Positions 17,881 to 25,739 are shown, numbered from the stretch's first letter. The stretch: DNA of 64,000 nucleotides from Chryseobacterium wanjuense (GCF_900111495.1 NZ_FOIU01000001.1:2108001-2172000), one strand, 5' to 3'. The notes: a model not told the origin generated them from the sequence alone. A program made the numbers and translations.

Positions 17881-18783
17881 ATGGAAAAGTTTACACCATA
17901 CAGAATTCAATCCATAGCCGAAATCCATAGGTTGATGGGATACGAAAAGCCGTACCATCCCCTCATTGGTATCGTGGATTTGGCTACGCTCCGGGATAAT
18001 CCGGGTATCAATGCCGTGATTTTTGATCTGTATGTAATTGCACTCAAAAGAGGATGCGATAAACTCATGTACGGGCAGCAGAAATATGATTTTGATGAAG
18101 GGCTGATGGCATTTATGTCTCCCGGACAGGTACTAAGAGGCGAAGAAGGCGGTGTACCAAACAACCTGGAAGGATGGATGCTGTTTATCCATCCGGACTT
18201 TTTATGGAACACTTCGCTTGCAAATAAAATCAAGCAGTATGAGTTTTTTGGCTACGCGAGCAATGAGGCCCTGTTTCTTTCCGATAAAGAGGAGAAGCTC
18301 ATCAATCTTATCATTGATAATATTAAGGGTGAATACAGATCCAACATAGACAAATTCAGCCAGGATGTAATCATTGCACAGCTTGAATTACTCCTGACAT
18401 ATGCTCAACGGTTTTATGAAAGGCAGTTTATTACCCGAAAAATAACCAACAGCAAAATTTTGGAGCGTCTGGAAAGCATCCTTGAAGATTATTACAGACA
18501 AGAGCTGACTGTAGGCCTACCTACAGTGCAATTTGTAGCCGAAAAACTGAATATTTCGGTAAAATATTTAGGAAGTCTGCTCAAACAACTTACAGGACGT
18601 AGCACGCAGGAGCATATCCACGAGAAGATCATTGAAAAAGCGAAAGAAAAACTTTCGACAACAAACCTGACAGTGAGTGAAATTGCATACGAACTGGGCT
18701 TTGAGCATTCGCAGTCGTTCAGCAAGCTGTTCAAGGCGAAAACCGATCAAACACCCTTGAAATTTCGGCAATTTTTTAACTGA
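17881..18783 (+). CDS. AraC family transcriptional regulator
   Basis: 300 residues. An N-terminal ligand-binding cupin-like domain (Y-D-F-D-E-G-L-M-A-F-M-S-P-G-Q around residues 68-82) and a C-terminal double HTH (T-V-Q-F-V-A-E-K-L-N-I-S-V-K-Y-L-G and T-V-S-E-I-A-Y-E-L-G-F-E-H-S-Q-S-F-S-K) define the family. It closes the SDR/DUF2147/DoxX run and may control it. Confidence 0.92.
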   Translation: MEKFTPYRIQSIAEIHRLMGYEKPYHPLIGIVDLATLRDNPGINAVIFDLYVIALKRGCDKLMYGQQKYDFDEGLMAFMSPGQVLRGEEGGVPNNLEGWMLFIHPDFLWNTSLANKIKQYEFFGYASNEALFLSDKEEKLINLIIDNIKGEYRSNIDKFSQDVIIAQLELLLTYAQRFYERQFITRKITNSKILERLESILEDYYRQELTVGLPTVQFVAEKLNISVKYLGSLLKQLTGRSTQEHIHEKIIEKAKEKLSTTNLTVSEIAYELGFEHSQSFSKLFKAKTDQTPLKFRQFFN

Positions 18784-18959
18784 CGGCTTTCTATAAATCT
18801 ATGATTTCAAAGGTTTTTATTGTTATGAATATGCTGGTTTTTCTGTACATCTATTAATTTAAATAAAAATGCCAAATGATTTAATTGTCACCTGGCATTT
18901 TTTGGCATTATAAAATTACTGAGATCAGATCATCTTCTGGTGATAATAATTAATTTACA

Positions 18960-19712
18960 TTATTTTACCAGATAAGTCATACCTCCATCAACAAGCAGTT
19001 CGGCACCCAGCATAAATGAAGAGTCTTCGGAAGCAAGAAATACTGCAGCTTTTCCAATATCGAAAGGCTTCCCGATCCTACCAGCCGGTACAACATCTGC
19101 GAACTGCTGCTTTACAGCATCTACTTGATCGGCAGGAATAAACTTATTAAATGCCGGAGTATCCGTAGTACCAGGTATAATAACATTAGCCCTGATTTTT
19201 CTGTCTAAAAGGTCACTAGAAAGCCCTTTTGCCAGGTAGATTACAGCAGATTTTGCAGCTCCGTAAAGCGTAAAAGAAGCATAGGCACGGTGTGCTGCAT
19301 TGGATCCGATAAGAATAATAGAACCACCGTCATTCATATATGACAAAGCTTTTTGAACCGTGAAATAAACAGCTTTCAGATTTAAATTCATTAATTGATC
19401 ATAATCTGCTTCAGTGGTATTTGCCACAGTTCCCACCGCTCCGGCACCTGCATTCGGGACAAGAATATCTATTTTACCAAATTTTTCAGAAGTTGTTTTA
19501 AATATTCTTTCCAATTCTTCAACATTGGTCACATCGGCATTAATTCCAATAAAACCATCCCCAAGAAGCTTTAAGGAACTATCTAAAGTTTCCTGATTTC
19601 TCCCAACAATTGCCCCTACTGCACCTTCACTTTTCAATGCTTCTGCAATACCCAAACCTATACCGCTGTTACCTCCAGTGATCACTGCAACTTTGTTTTT
19701 TAATTTACTCAT
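18960..19712 (-). CDS. short-chain dehydrogenase/reductase (classical SDR)
   Basis: 250 residues with all classical SDR marks: T-G-G-N-S-G-I-G at ~12-19, N-A-G-A-G, I-G-S-N-A as the serine strand and Y-G-A-A-K as the catalytic Tyr-Lys. The C-terminus G-A-E-L-L-V-D-G-G-M is usual for 3-oxoacyl-reductase-like SDRs. A full -7 box (TACCTTTG at 19760-19767) and an FNR/CRP-type palindrome (19813-19826, centred about 66 bases upstream of the inferred start point) lie upstream. The same palindrome occurs near the first crp-like gene, so both crp-like regulators may act on related redox genes. Confidence 0.92.
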   Translation of the reverse strand: MSKLKNKVAVITGGNSGIGLGIAEALKSEGAVGAIVGRNQETLDSSLKLLGDGFIGINADVTNVEELERIFKTTSEKFGKIDILVPNAGAGAVGTVANTTEADYDQLMNLNLKAVYFTVQKALSYMNDGGSIILIGSNAAHRAYASFTLYGAAKSAVIYLAKGLSSDLLDRKIRANVIIPGTTDTPAFNKFIPADQVDAVKQQFADVVPAGRIGKPFDIGKAAVFLASEDSSFMLGAELLVDGGMTYLVK

Positions 19713-19759
19713 AATTGTACATTTTAAAATTTTCAGAAATTATGCTCTGAATTACTGTA

Positions 19760-19767
19760 CAAAGGTA
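19760..19767 (-). promoter_or_regulatory. -7 promoter box of the SDR gene at 18960-19712
   Basis: TACCTTTG on the minus strand fully matches TAnnTTTG. The expected start point is near 19753, 41 bases before the ATG. Confidence 0.5.
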
Positions 19768-19812
19768 TTTTGTCACCAGAAATGCATTCTTGACCTGTAT
19801 CATTAAATACAC

Positions 19813-19826
19813 TTGACAAAAGTCAA
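19813..19826. promoter_or_regulatory. FNR/CRP-type palindrome upstream of the SDR gene
   Basis: TTGACAAAAGTCAA is identical to the site at 4538-4551. Its centre is ~66 bases from the inferred SDR start point, a typical activator position. It sits between the SDR gene and the crp-like gene at 19919-20509. Confidence 0.52.
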
Positions 19827-19918
19827 TTCAAGGGCTTTGAACTGAATGAAATTATTTCACCGAAAAAAATGTAAATGGTATATTAAAATAGAATTAGAGA
19901 AGAAACCGACATTTAGGT

Positions 19919-20509
19919 TTATTTTAAATTTATTTTTTTCCTCAACCTACTCAGGGTTTCAGGAGACAAACCTAGATAAGAAGCGATGACATTAAGAGGA
20001 AAACGCATGAGAAAATGCGGATAATTTCTGACGAAATCTGCATAACGTTCTTCAGCTGTATAACTGATTGCGGCCTGCACCCTTCTTTGATTCGCGATTG
20101 CATGATTCTGCTTAACAACCTCCATCATCGCTGAAAAAGCCGAGATCGGTTTAAAAAACTCTTCAACCTGCGCATTTGTCACCTGCAACACTTCAAGATC
20201 CTCCATTGCTTCTATATTATAATGACTCGGTGTCAGTTGATAAAAACTTTCAAAATCAGCCAACCACCAGTTTTCAATACTTAATTTCAGGATATTTTCA
20301 TTTCCTTCTTCATCCACAGAAAATGTTTTGGCAGATCCTTTCACAATAAAACCTGTGTATTTGCATACATCGCCCTCCTGCAGAAAATATTGTTTTCTTC
20401 TGAACTTTCTAGGCTTCATATGCGTCTCAATCACGGATTTCTCATCCTCAGAAAGAATTTCTCCGGACAGCTTTTGAATATAGTCGTAAAAAACTTCAAA
20501 ATTGGACAT
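19919..20509 (-). CDS. Crp/Fnr family transcriptional regulator
   Basis: 196 residues, normal for compact Bacteroidota members. The cNMP-binding barrel shows Y-F-L-Q-E-G-D-V-C-K-Y and V-K-G-S-A-K-T-F-S. The C-terminal helix-turn-helix is V-I-A-S-Y-L-G-L-S-P-E-T-L-S-R-L-R-K. It is a close paralogue of the regulator ending at 4521. No Fe-S cysteine cluster is seen. It lies just upstream of, and on the same strand as, an SDR gene with a matching palindrome. Confidence 0.92.
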   Translation of the reverse strand: MSNFEVFYDYIQKLSGEILSEDEKSVIETHMKPRKFRRKQYFLQEGDVCKYTGFIVKGSAKTFSVDEEGNENILKLSIENWWLADFESFYQLTPSHYNIEAMEDLEVLQVTNAQVEEFFKPISAFSAMMEVVKQNHAIANQRRVQAAISYTAEERYADFVRNYPHFLMRFPLNVIASYLGLSPETLSRLRKKINLK

Positions 20510-20586
20510 TTACAAATATCTATTAATTTGCAATATACTAAGACGTGGTTTTAAAACAAAATCATTTTTAAAAGACATTAAAATAG

Positions 20587-20620
20587 AAAAGAGACAGTCT
20601 TTTGAGACTGCCTCTTTTAT
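20587..20620 (-). terminator. intrinsic terminator between lipoprotein and crp-like genes
   Basis: A 14-bp stem with one mismatch (arms 20587-20600 and 20605-20618) and a TTTG-side loop, with A/T runs on both sides. It can serve the lipoprotein gene, which ends at 20646 on the minus strand. Confidence 0.65.
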
Positions 20621-20645
20621 TAATAATCTTTAACACATATTTCTT

Positions 20646-21896
20646 CTATTCATATTTAGAAAAATCAACCGCAAATATGCATCGATTGACCTGACTTCCA
20701 TTCTGTGCTCCGGCATTAGGTTCAAATTCCGTCAAACTCCATAAGTATCCATATTGAGATTCATAATAGAGAGATTCGGCTCCATAAGGCCAGCGGAAAC
20801 GTACCGTATCATCGGCTCCATCGGTATAACGGGCTAATCTTGCATTGGAACCATAAGAATTGCTTGGTGATCCGGTACAAGAAAGCCATGTTCTGTTCCC
20901 TTTTCGGAAAACTCCTTGTATTCCGTGAGCGTGATTATCTGTGAAAAGGCTGTTCTTTGGAGTAACTGCCACAATTCCCGTATTTTGAAGTGTTCCGTTT
21001 GCATCAACAGGAAAACCGAATACTTGAGGAACAATGCTTGCATCGGCACTGCCCGCATAGTACTGTCCTGTCCAGAACTGCGTTCCTTCATCATTGACCT
21101 GAATGGTAGAGAAAGGACTAGCATTGTTGATCTTCTGGTATCCTATCTGAGGCAAAATATACCGGTAATTGAAGGCAAATAAATTACCGTTGGCATCTTT
21201 CCCACATTTATCATTGGTTGTGTCACCTGTACTTACTTCAATTATTTTATTCAAATCGAATACACGAACACCTAAATTGGTGCTGCTGAGATATATTTTG
21301 TCTTTAAAATAAGCAATTCCACCAGCATGTACATTCAATGGCGCATAAGAGCCATATTGTGAATAGGTTGTTGTACTTGCCGGAATATCTGGCTGCACCA
21401 ACAGAATATGACGATACGTAAGATAAGTACTTGAACTCGGGCTAATGTCAATCAGAGTGATGCGGGAGCCTTTATACTCAGCGTCATCTTTTGCATACCA
21501 ACTCACCAACAGATAACGAACTCCATTTTTGGTAAAACCCGCAATTCCCTGGGGTCTCCAGATCGATGTCGTTTCATCATCGGTATTCCAACGGATTCCT
21601 CTTACTCTGTTTTCTTCAGGAATATTGAATCCGTAAACCTCGGTGTAAGCATTTCCGCCTATAGCCTGACGGTTTTTATCGATCTGAGATGGGTTTAGAA
21701 AGCCAAAGCCAGAGTTGATGTAGGAGCTTGTATCTACATAAGCATTCACACTTACGTCCGCAGCCGTTTTATTGGCATTTGTTTTTGAAGAAACCTCTTC
21801 TGCCATTGAAGTTGAGGAAATTTGATCGTTCTGGCATCCGATGGCCGTCACCGCAAGCATAAGCATCCATCCAAGGAATTTTTGTCTTTGAATCAT
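20646..21896 (-). CDS. lipoprotein with repeated beta-strand (propeller-like) body
   Basis: 416 residues. A lipoprotein signal with the lipobox V-T-A-I-G-C (Cys21) predicts export and lipid anchoring. After a low-complexity Ser/Thr/Asn linker, the body has repeated strands with phrases such as I-A-Y-F-K-D-K-I-Y-L-S-S-T-N and L-G-V-R-V-F-D-L-N, reminiscent of beta-propeller blades. I do not recognise a named family; similar secreted proteins are known in other phyla from memory. Surface location is likely. It is monocistronic, with a terminator downstream. Confidence 0.75.
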   Translation of the reverse strand: MIQRQKFLGWMLMLAVTAIGCQNDQISSTSMAEEVSSKTNANKTAADVSVNAYVDTSSYINSGFGFLNPSQIDKNRQAIGGNAYTEVYGFNIPEENRVRGIRWNTDDETTSIWRPQGIAGFTKNGVRYLLVSWYAKDDAEYKGSRITLIDISPSSSTYLTYRHILLVQPDIPASTTTYSQYGSYAPLNVHAGGIAYFKDKIYLSSTNLGVRVFDLNKIIEVSTGDTTNDKCGKDANGNLFAFNYRYILPQIGYQKINNASPFSTIQVNDEGTQFWTGQYYAGSADASIVPQVFGFPVDANGTLQNTGIVAVTPKNSLFTDNHAHGIQGVFRKGNRTWLSCTGSPSNSYGSNARLARYTDGADDTVRFRWPYGAESLYYESQYGYLWSLTEFEPNAGAQNGSQVNRCIFAVDFSKYE

Positions 21897-21959
21897 GATT
21901 AATTTAATGTATTTAATAGTTTTTTGAATTGCTTGCGAAGCTATCGGATTCTCTTTTTA

Positions 21960-22278
21960 TTTATATCACATAAGCGTTAATTATGTATTAAATTTATGAT
22001 TCCGGCACCACTTAAGGATTATTTCAAAAGGGATGATTTGTTTTCTTCAAAGTAGCTGATCTTACTCTTTTTTATAAAGAATAGCAGGTGGTAAACTTAA
22101 TGGTTTAATAATTACTTTTGTTACCACTTTTTGCTAGATGTATAATCGTTAGACTGCCTATTGGTCGGGATTTCTTGAGTTTTTCATGTCCCATTTTAAA
22201 TTTTACGAATGGGTCACGAAATAGGACATATAAATAGTGACCTATTTTGATTTTTTTTGATACTAGCGCTAAAACAAA
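21960..22278. other. intergenic sequence at the left island boundary
   Basis: No convincing gene. A 62-codon minus-strand frame at 22105-22293 runs into the terminator hairpin and looks random. This stretch probably lay downstream of tRNA-Ser before the island inserted. Confidence 0.4.
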
Positions 22279-22310
22279 AACCGCTGTAAACATAAATGTT
22301 TACAGCGGTT
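22266..22310 (-). terminator. strong terminator, probably the ancestral tRNA-Ser terminator
   Basis: A perfect 15-bp stem (arms 22279-22293 and 22296-22310) is followed on the minus strand by TTTTTGTTTT. It lies just outside the left att copy and points the same way as tRNA-Ser, but no minus-strand gene lies nearby to use it. The simplest reading is that it terminated tRNA-Ser before the island separated the two. Confidence 0.6.
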
Positions 22311-22334
22311 CAGCTTATTTTGGCTTCTAACCTT

Positions 22335-22347
22335 GCGGAGAGTGAGG
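22335..22347 (+). repeat. attL: 13-bp copy of the tRNA-Ser 3' end
   Basis: GCGGAGAGTGAGG recurs exactly at 60609-60621, where it is the 3' end of the intact tRNA-Ser gene (read on the minus strand). The two copies are in direct orientation and bracket about 38.3 kb that ends with a tyrosine integrase gene. Confidence 0.8.
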
Positions 22348-22409
22348 TAAAACCACCTATTCTCTAAATCTCTTTATTTATCGACATTTCCTGAAATTAA
22401 GATTCAGCT

Positions 22410-22429
22410 ACTCACCGAATTACTCACTT
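22410..22429 (+). repeat. left copy of the island-end 20-bp repeat (candidate integrase arm site)
   Basis: ACTCACCGAATTACTCACTT matches 60487-60506 at 19 of 20 bases in direct orientation. Both copies lie just inside the att repeats, as arm-type integrase sites do. Confidence 0.55.
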
Positions 22430-22478
22430 CTAAAATGTAGGTTTTTGATTCGTTTTTGTTTAATCAAAAATAAGAAAA

Positions 22479-22841
22479 TTAATTGATAATTTTAGTTGTT
22501 TTCCATGTATTTAATTCAAATAACACCGCTGAATCTCCAGAATTGTTCCAAACAAAACTTTCTAATCCCCAATAGAATATATAACGTGTATTTTGTCCAC
22601 TATTAATACTTTCAGACTTATTAATCCCTTTTTTTGTATAAAGAACAATCTCATCACCTCGTTTTACATCTTTGGAAGGAAACCAATATATATGTCTTAG
22701 TTTGTTTGAGATTTTATCTGGAGTTACAAATGTTGTATCGCTGACAAGATAATAACTAATATTACAATTAGAAAGGATTAAAAACTCAATTCTTTCAGTA
22801 TTATGTCCAAAGTCAATTACTTTTTTTATACTTATATTCAT
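22479..22841 (-). CDS. small beta-rich protein at the end of the TIR/caspase operon (lamin-tail-like?)
   Basis: 120 residues, no signal peptide or membrane helix. The C-terminal half has G-D-E-I-V-L-Y-T and the phrase F-V-W-N-N-S-G-D-S-A-V-L-F-E, which recalls the strand pair of lamin-tail-like beta-sandwich domains; this is a weak resemblance judged by eye. It starts 30 bases after the caspase-like gene on the same strand, so it is likely the last gene of that operon. It could bind DNA or a protein partner, or be a substrate of the protease; none of these is shown. Confidence 0.6.
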   Translation of the reverse strand: MNISIKKVIDFGHNTERIEFLILSNCNISYYLVSDTTFVTPDKISNKLRHIYWFPSKDVKRGDEIVLYTKKGINKSESINSGQNTRYIFYWGLESFVWNNSGDSAVLFELNTWKTTKIIN

Positions 22842-22870
22842 AATTGTCTACTTATATGGTAATTAAAGTT

Positions 22871-23818
22871 TTATATCCTATCTTGATTAACAAGATTCCA
22901 ATAATGTTCACCTAATGCCGTAAGCTTACACGCTTTTGATTCCATTGCAGCAAAATACATATGTTCAGCATCAATTGGAACTACTAGATTTACTCTATTA
23001 TATTTTTGCATAATTGCAAACTTTTCACAATTATCTTTATCAGGGTTTTCACTTTTAGGTTCGTATGAGGGGTCAAGTTTATGCTCAGCCTTATTATTAA
23101 AAAGCTCGGTAATCTTTCTTAGATCTGGTAGTGTAATTGAAGGATTCAACATCCTTAAAGTAATAAAATTTTTGACATTGGATTTAAACATTGGTCTTTG
23201 TTTCCATGCACCTAATGATTGATCAATATGTGCATATACACTTCCCGGGGTAATATGACCAAGAATATTTGCAGCACCACCATTTAATGCATCTACTAAA
23301 AGGTTAGTAAATAACCCATGCCCATTTACCTCACTAGCATACTGATCAGCGGTAGAAGCTGTTAAAATAGTCATTCCTTCAGAAAGAAATATACTATTGC
23401 CAATATTGGCAGCACCTAAATGTCCACTATGACAACAATCTAAAATTATTACTTTATTTTTTGCTTTAGAATTATTTGCCATGTCTATTATTTCTTTCAT
23501 GGAAACCCCATCGTCACCATCTTCACATTCTGAAGTCACTAAATAACCTCCTGTGTCTTCCAAGTGTCCATGACCCGAAAAATAAAATAATGCTACTTCT
23601 GAATCATCCTTAAACAGTTCAGAAATATAATGTTTTAAGTGTTTTTTTGTAATAGATGTATTTTCGTCAACAGCAGTATCAAAAAAGACGTCGAAATTTT
23701 TTGTAAAATCAGCATTTCTTTCTAATGCATTCTTTACCTCATAAGCATCATCAACACAACCATGTAATGATTTATGATGAGCATAATAATTTACTCCAAT
23801 AATTAATGCTTTTTTCAT
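22871..23818 (-). CDS. caspase-like (peptidase C14) protease, type IV Thoeris-like effector
   Basis: 315 residues. The caspase/metacaspase p20 fold is visible: start K-A-L-I-I-G-V-N-Y-Y, the catalytic His in F-Y-F-S-G-H-G-H (His83), and the catalytic Cys in V-I-I-L-D-C-C-H-S-G (Cys129). The region G-M-T-I-L-T-A-S-T-A-D-Q-Y-A-S-E also fits the family. The C-terminal ~90 residues are a separate unrecognised part and could sense a ligand. Its start codon overlaps the stop of the upstream TIR gene by one base (TAATG), which signals coupled expression. In type IV Thoeris a TIR-made cyclic ADP-ribose isomer activates a caspase-like protease that degrades cell proteins; this gene is a good candidate for such an effector. 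Confidence 0.9.
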   Translation of the reverse strand: MKKALIIGVNYYAHHKSLHGCVDDAYEVKNALERNADFTKNFDVFFDTAVDENTSITKKHLKHYISELFKDDSEVALFYFSGHGHLEDTGGYLVTSECEDGDDGVSMKEIIDMANNSKAKNKVIILDCCHSGHLGAANIGNSIFLSEGMTILTASTADQYASEVNGHGLFTNLLVDALNGGAANILGHITPGSVYAHIDQSLGAWKQRPMFKSNVKNFITLRMLNPSITLPDLRKITELFNNKAEHKLDPSYEPKSENPDKDNCEKFAIMQKYNRVNLVVPIDAEHMYFAAMESKACKLTALGEHYWNLVNQDRI

Positions 23819-24219
23819 TATCCAAAACTTTTAATTGCATCTACTATTGACTTTCCATTCCACCCGACGATGATATCGGCACTGTCTTTGACCACTTTAG
23901 AGGTTCTTTCTGCTCCCCACGGTTGGACAGCGATAATTTTTTTACCCATAGCTTTTGCTAATTCTATTTCCTTGTTAATCCATTTGCTGTAAGTAGCGTA
24001 CATTCCTGCTAAAATTATAATACAGCTTGTTCCTTTAATTTTCAATTCAATAGCTTCTTTTAACTGTTTGTCTGTTCCATTTGTATGAATCGGATCATGT
24101 TTAGGAACCGAATGATCATAATAATCTAGGCCTTGAGCATTAAGCAGTTTCATAATTTGATCGTAATAATCACTATAAGCCCATGAGTGGCTTATAAAAA
24201 GTCTGTAAGTTTTGTTCAT
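23818..24219 (-). CDS. TIR-like domain protein (ThsB/DUF1863-like), second TIR of operon
   Basis: 133 residues consisting of one domain. R-L-F-I-S-H-S-W-A-Y-S-D-Y-Y at residues 6-19 and I-I-I-L-A-G-M-Y-A-T-Y-S-K-W-I-N-K-E-I at ~72-90 are the marks of ThsB/MTH538-like TIR proteins; the Glu after K-W-I-N-K is the expected NADase catalytic residue. Known relatives make a nucleotide signal from NAD when phage is sensed. It lies 11 bases after the other TIR gene and overlaps the caspase-like gene by one base. Confidence 0.87.
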   Translation of the reverse strand: MNKTYRLFISHSWAYSDYYDQIMKLLNAQGLDYYDHSVPKHDPIHTNGTDKQLKEAIELKIKGTSCIIILAGMYATYSKWINKEIELAKAMGKKIIAVQPWGAERTSKVVKDSADIIVGWNGKSIVDAIKSFG

Positions 24220-24230
24220 TTTTTTATATT

Positions 24231-24788
24231 TTATTTAAACCATTTTTCCATGGTCATATAGTTATTTGCGTTTTCGTTAATCCATAAAATTTTATTACTC
24301 GAGAAATTATTCTTTACTAAACCACTAACAGATTCCTTTGTTACGTACGGATAAACAGACAAAAATTCTTGACCATTAAAAGTGGATTTTTCGTAATCAG
24401 TAATCGGAAGAATGGCACATCTATGTGTTTCTCCATCCATATAGCCAAGCTCCCATGGCATCCATTTAGATACCGAGGCATTTTCAGATGTAGCATAAAT
24501 AAGAGATTTGGATTGCTGCATTCTTCTCCTTATTAATGAGACAGTCTCTTTATCTACATTAGCTCTGCTCAGATGTGGATCTATAATCCAATCAACATAA
24601 ACAGTATAACCCATTGATGCCAGCTCAATAAATAACCCTTTGATATATTCCTTATCTCTATAGCTATGAGATAAGAAAATGTCAAAATGAGTTAAACTTT
24701 TGCTTTCATTCAATGTCTGAGAAAAGGTTCGGTTACCTATTCTTTCACTTTCTGATAAGTTTCTTAAATAACTTTTTGTGTAAAACAT
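24231..24788 (-). CDS. TIR domain protein, first TIR of operon
   Basis: 185 residues. After ~34 residues, F-D-I-F-L-S-H-S-Y-R-D-K opens a classical TIR fold; G-Y-T-V-Y-V-D-W follows, then S-L-I-Y-A-T-S-E-N-A and S-K-W-M-P-W-E-L-G-Y with Glu113 as the likely NADase residue. Sequence and length differ clearly from the neighbouring TIR protein, so the pair are not a recent duplication. One may sense infection and the other produce the signal, or they may answer different triggers (inference). It is 10 bases after the upstream gene. Confidence 0.87.
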   Translation of the reverse strand: MFYTKSYLRNLSESERIGNRTFSQTLNESKSLTHFDIFLSHSYRDKEYIKGLFIELASMGYTVYVDWIIDPHLSRANVDKETVSLIRRRMQQSKSLIYATSENASVSKWMPWELGYMDGETHRCAILPITDYEKSTFNGQEFLSVYPYVTKESVSGLVKNNFSSNKILWINENANNYMTMEKWFK

Positions 24789-24798
24789 TGTTTAAATT

Positions 24799-25572
24799 TT
24801 AAATTAATAAACTATTAATATCAACAGGAGTAAGTCTCCCTTGAATCTGTTTGGGGTTTAAATTTCTATTGATAGCCTGAAAAATTTGTTTGTCAAACTT
24901 CATTAGTTCCATGAATATGCTTACATTATTTGACCAGTCTTTGATAAAAAAATCACCATTTTGACTTTTTATATTAAATTCAGCATCTGTTCCTATATTG
25001 GCTCCTGATGTTTTTATACCGTTAACATTTCCAGATAATGTTATTTCTGAATTTTTAGAACGTGATTGCATAATAAGAGCTTTTGAAGCGTAAGTCACCG
25101 AGGTAACTAAATAGGTATTCTCCCATATCAGCACTTGGCTTTTTGAAATAATTTCATTTTCAAGAGATGCGATATCATTAATTTGCGTCTTATAACAATC
25201 TAAAGCATGAAAATAAATCGAACCCTCTGAGGTAAACTGCAAAACAACTTCAATATCAGCATTAGGTAATGCATTTGATGAAAGTCCAACTTCAGAGTTT
25301 ATAGACGAAGATCTACTTACCGAACTTTCACTTGAAAACTTGTAACTATGTTTCGCTTCCGGTTTGCTTTGAGTTGAATACTCAACATTTAAATTATTTA
25401 AAGAAGATATTTTAGTAAACACTCCTAACGGTGCTTCTTTAGAAAAAATCCCTCCTTTGCCGTTCGGAAATGTTATAATATCTCCAACCTCGATTAGTTC
25501 TCCTGGAAGATAAACGGCTACTTTTCCAAGCTCTTTTGCGATTTCTTTTGAATATTTAATTTGTAGTGACAT
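24799..25572 (-). CDS. unrecognised beta-rich protein heading the TIR/caspase operon (possible pore former)
   Basis: 257 residues from ATG 25572; the frame is open to 25680, but a -7 box at 25621-25628 lies in that extension, so the shorter start is preferred. Early on it has V-A-V-Y-L-P-G-E and V-G-D-I-I-T-F-P-N-G; the middle is a Ser-rich run (residues ~75-95); then come alternating strands such as A-D-I-E-V-V-L-Q-F and L-V-T-S-V-T-Y-A-S-K-A-L. The end is basic and polar (K-Q-I-Q-G-R-L-T-P-V-D-I-N-S). No Walker, catalytic or membrane motif appears. The general layout recalls bacterial gasdermins, which are cut by neighbouring caspase-like proteases, but this is a speculative reading by eye. 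It is the first gene of a packed operon. Confidence 0.7.
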   Translation of the reverse strand: MSLQIKYSKEIAKELGKVAVYLPGELIEVGDIITFPNGKGGIFSKEAPLGVFTKISSLNNLNVEYSTQSKPEAKHSYKFSSESSVSRSSSINSEVGLSSNALPNADIEVVLQFTSEGSIYFHALDCYKTQINDIASLENEIISKSQVLIWENTYLVTSVTYASKALIMQSRSKNSEITLSGNVNGIKTSGANIGTDAEFNIKSQNGDFFIKDWSNNVSIFMELMKFDKQIFQAINRNLNPKQIQGRLTPVDINSLLI

Positions 25573-25620
25573 TGTAAAAGAATTATAATGATAACCATTG
25601 GTGATCATATGATTGCAATG

Positions 25621-25628
25621 CAAATTTA
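25621..25628 (-). promoter_or_regulatory. -7 promoter box of the TIR/caspase operon
   Basis: The minus strand reads TAAATTTG, a full match to TAnnTTTG, with a start point expected near 25614, 42 bases before ATG 25572. No clear -33 element is seen. Confidence 0.42.
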
Positions 25629-25695
25629 GATAGGTTGTATAAGTTGTATTTCCTAGATTATAACGATTTTGTATCCTCAATTCTGAGGATATCTA

Positions 25696-25739
25696 TAAAA
25701 TAAAAGCAGTTAAATTGAAATTTAACTGCTTTTATTTTA
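25696..25739 (-). terminator. strong terminator between the two-component genes and the TIR/caspase operon
   Basis: A perfect 21-bp stem (arms 25696-25716 and 25719-25739) with a 2-base loop. The left arm includes the T-rich flank for minus-strand transcripts ending after the response regulator stop at 25737. It separates the two transcription units. Confidence 0.75.

Noticed and set aside
22105..22293. 62-codon minus-strand frame
   Set aside because: It starts inside a perfect terminator hairpin and resembles no protein; treated as intergenic.
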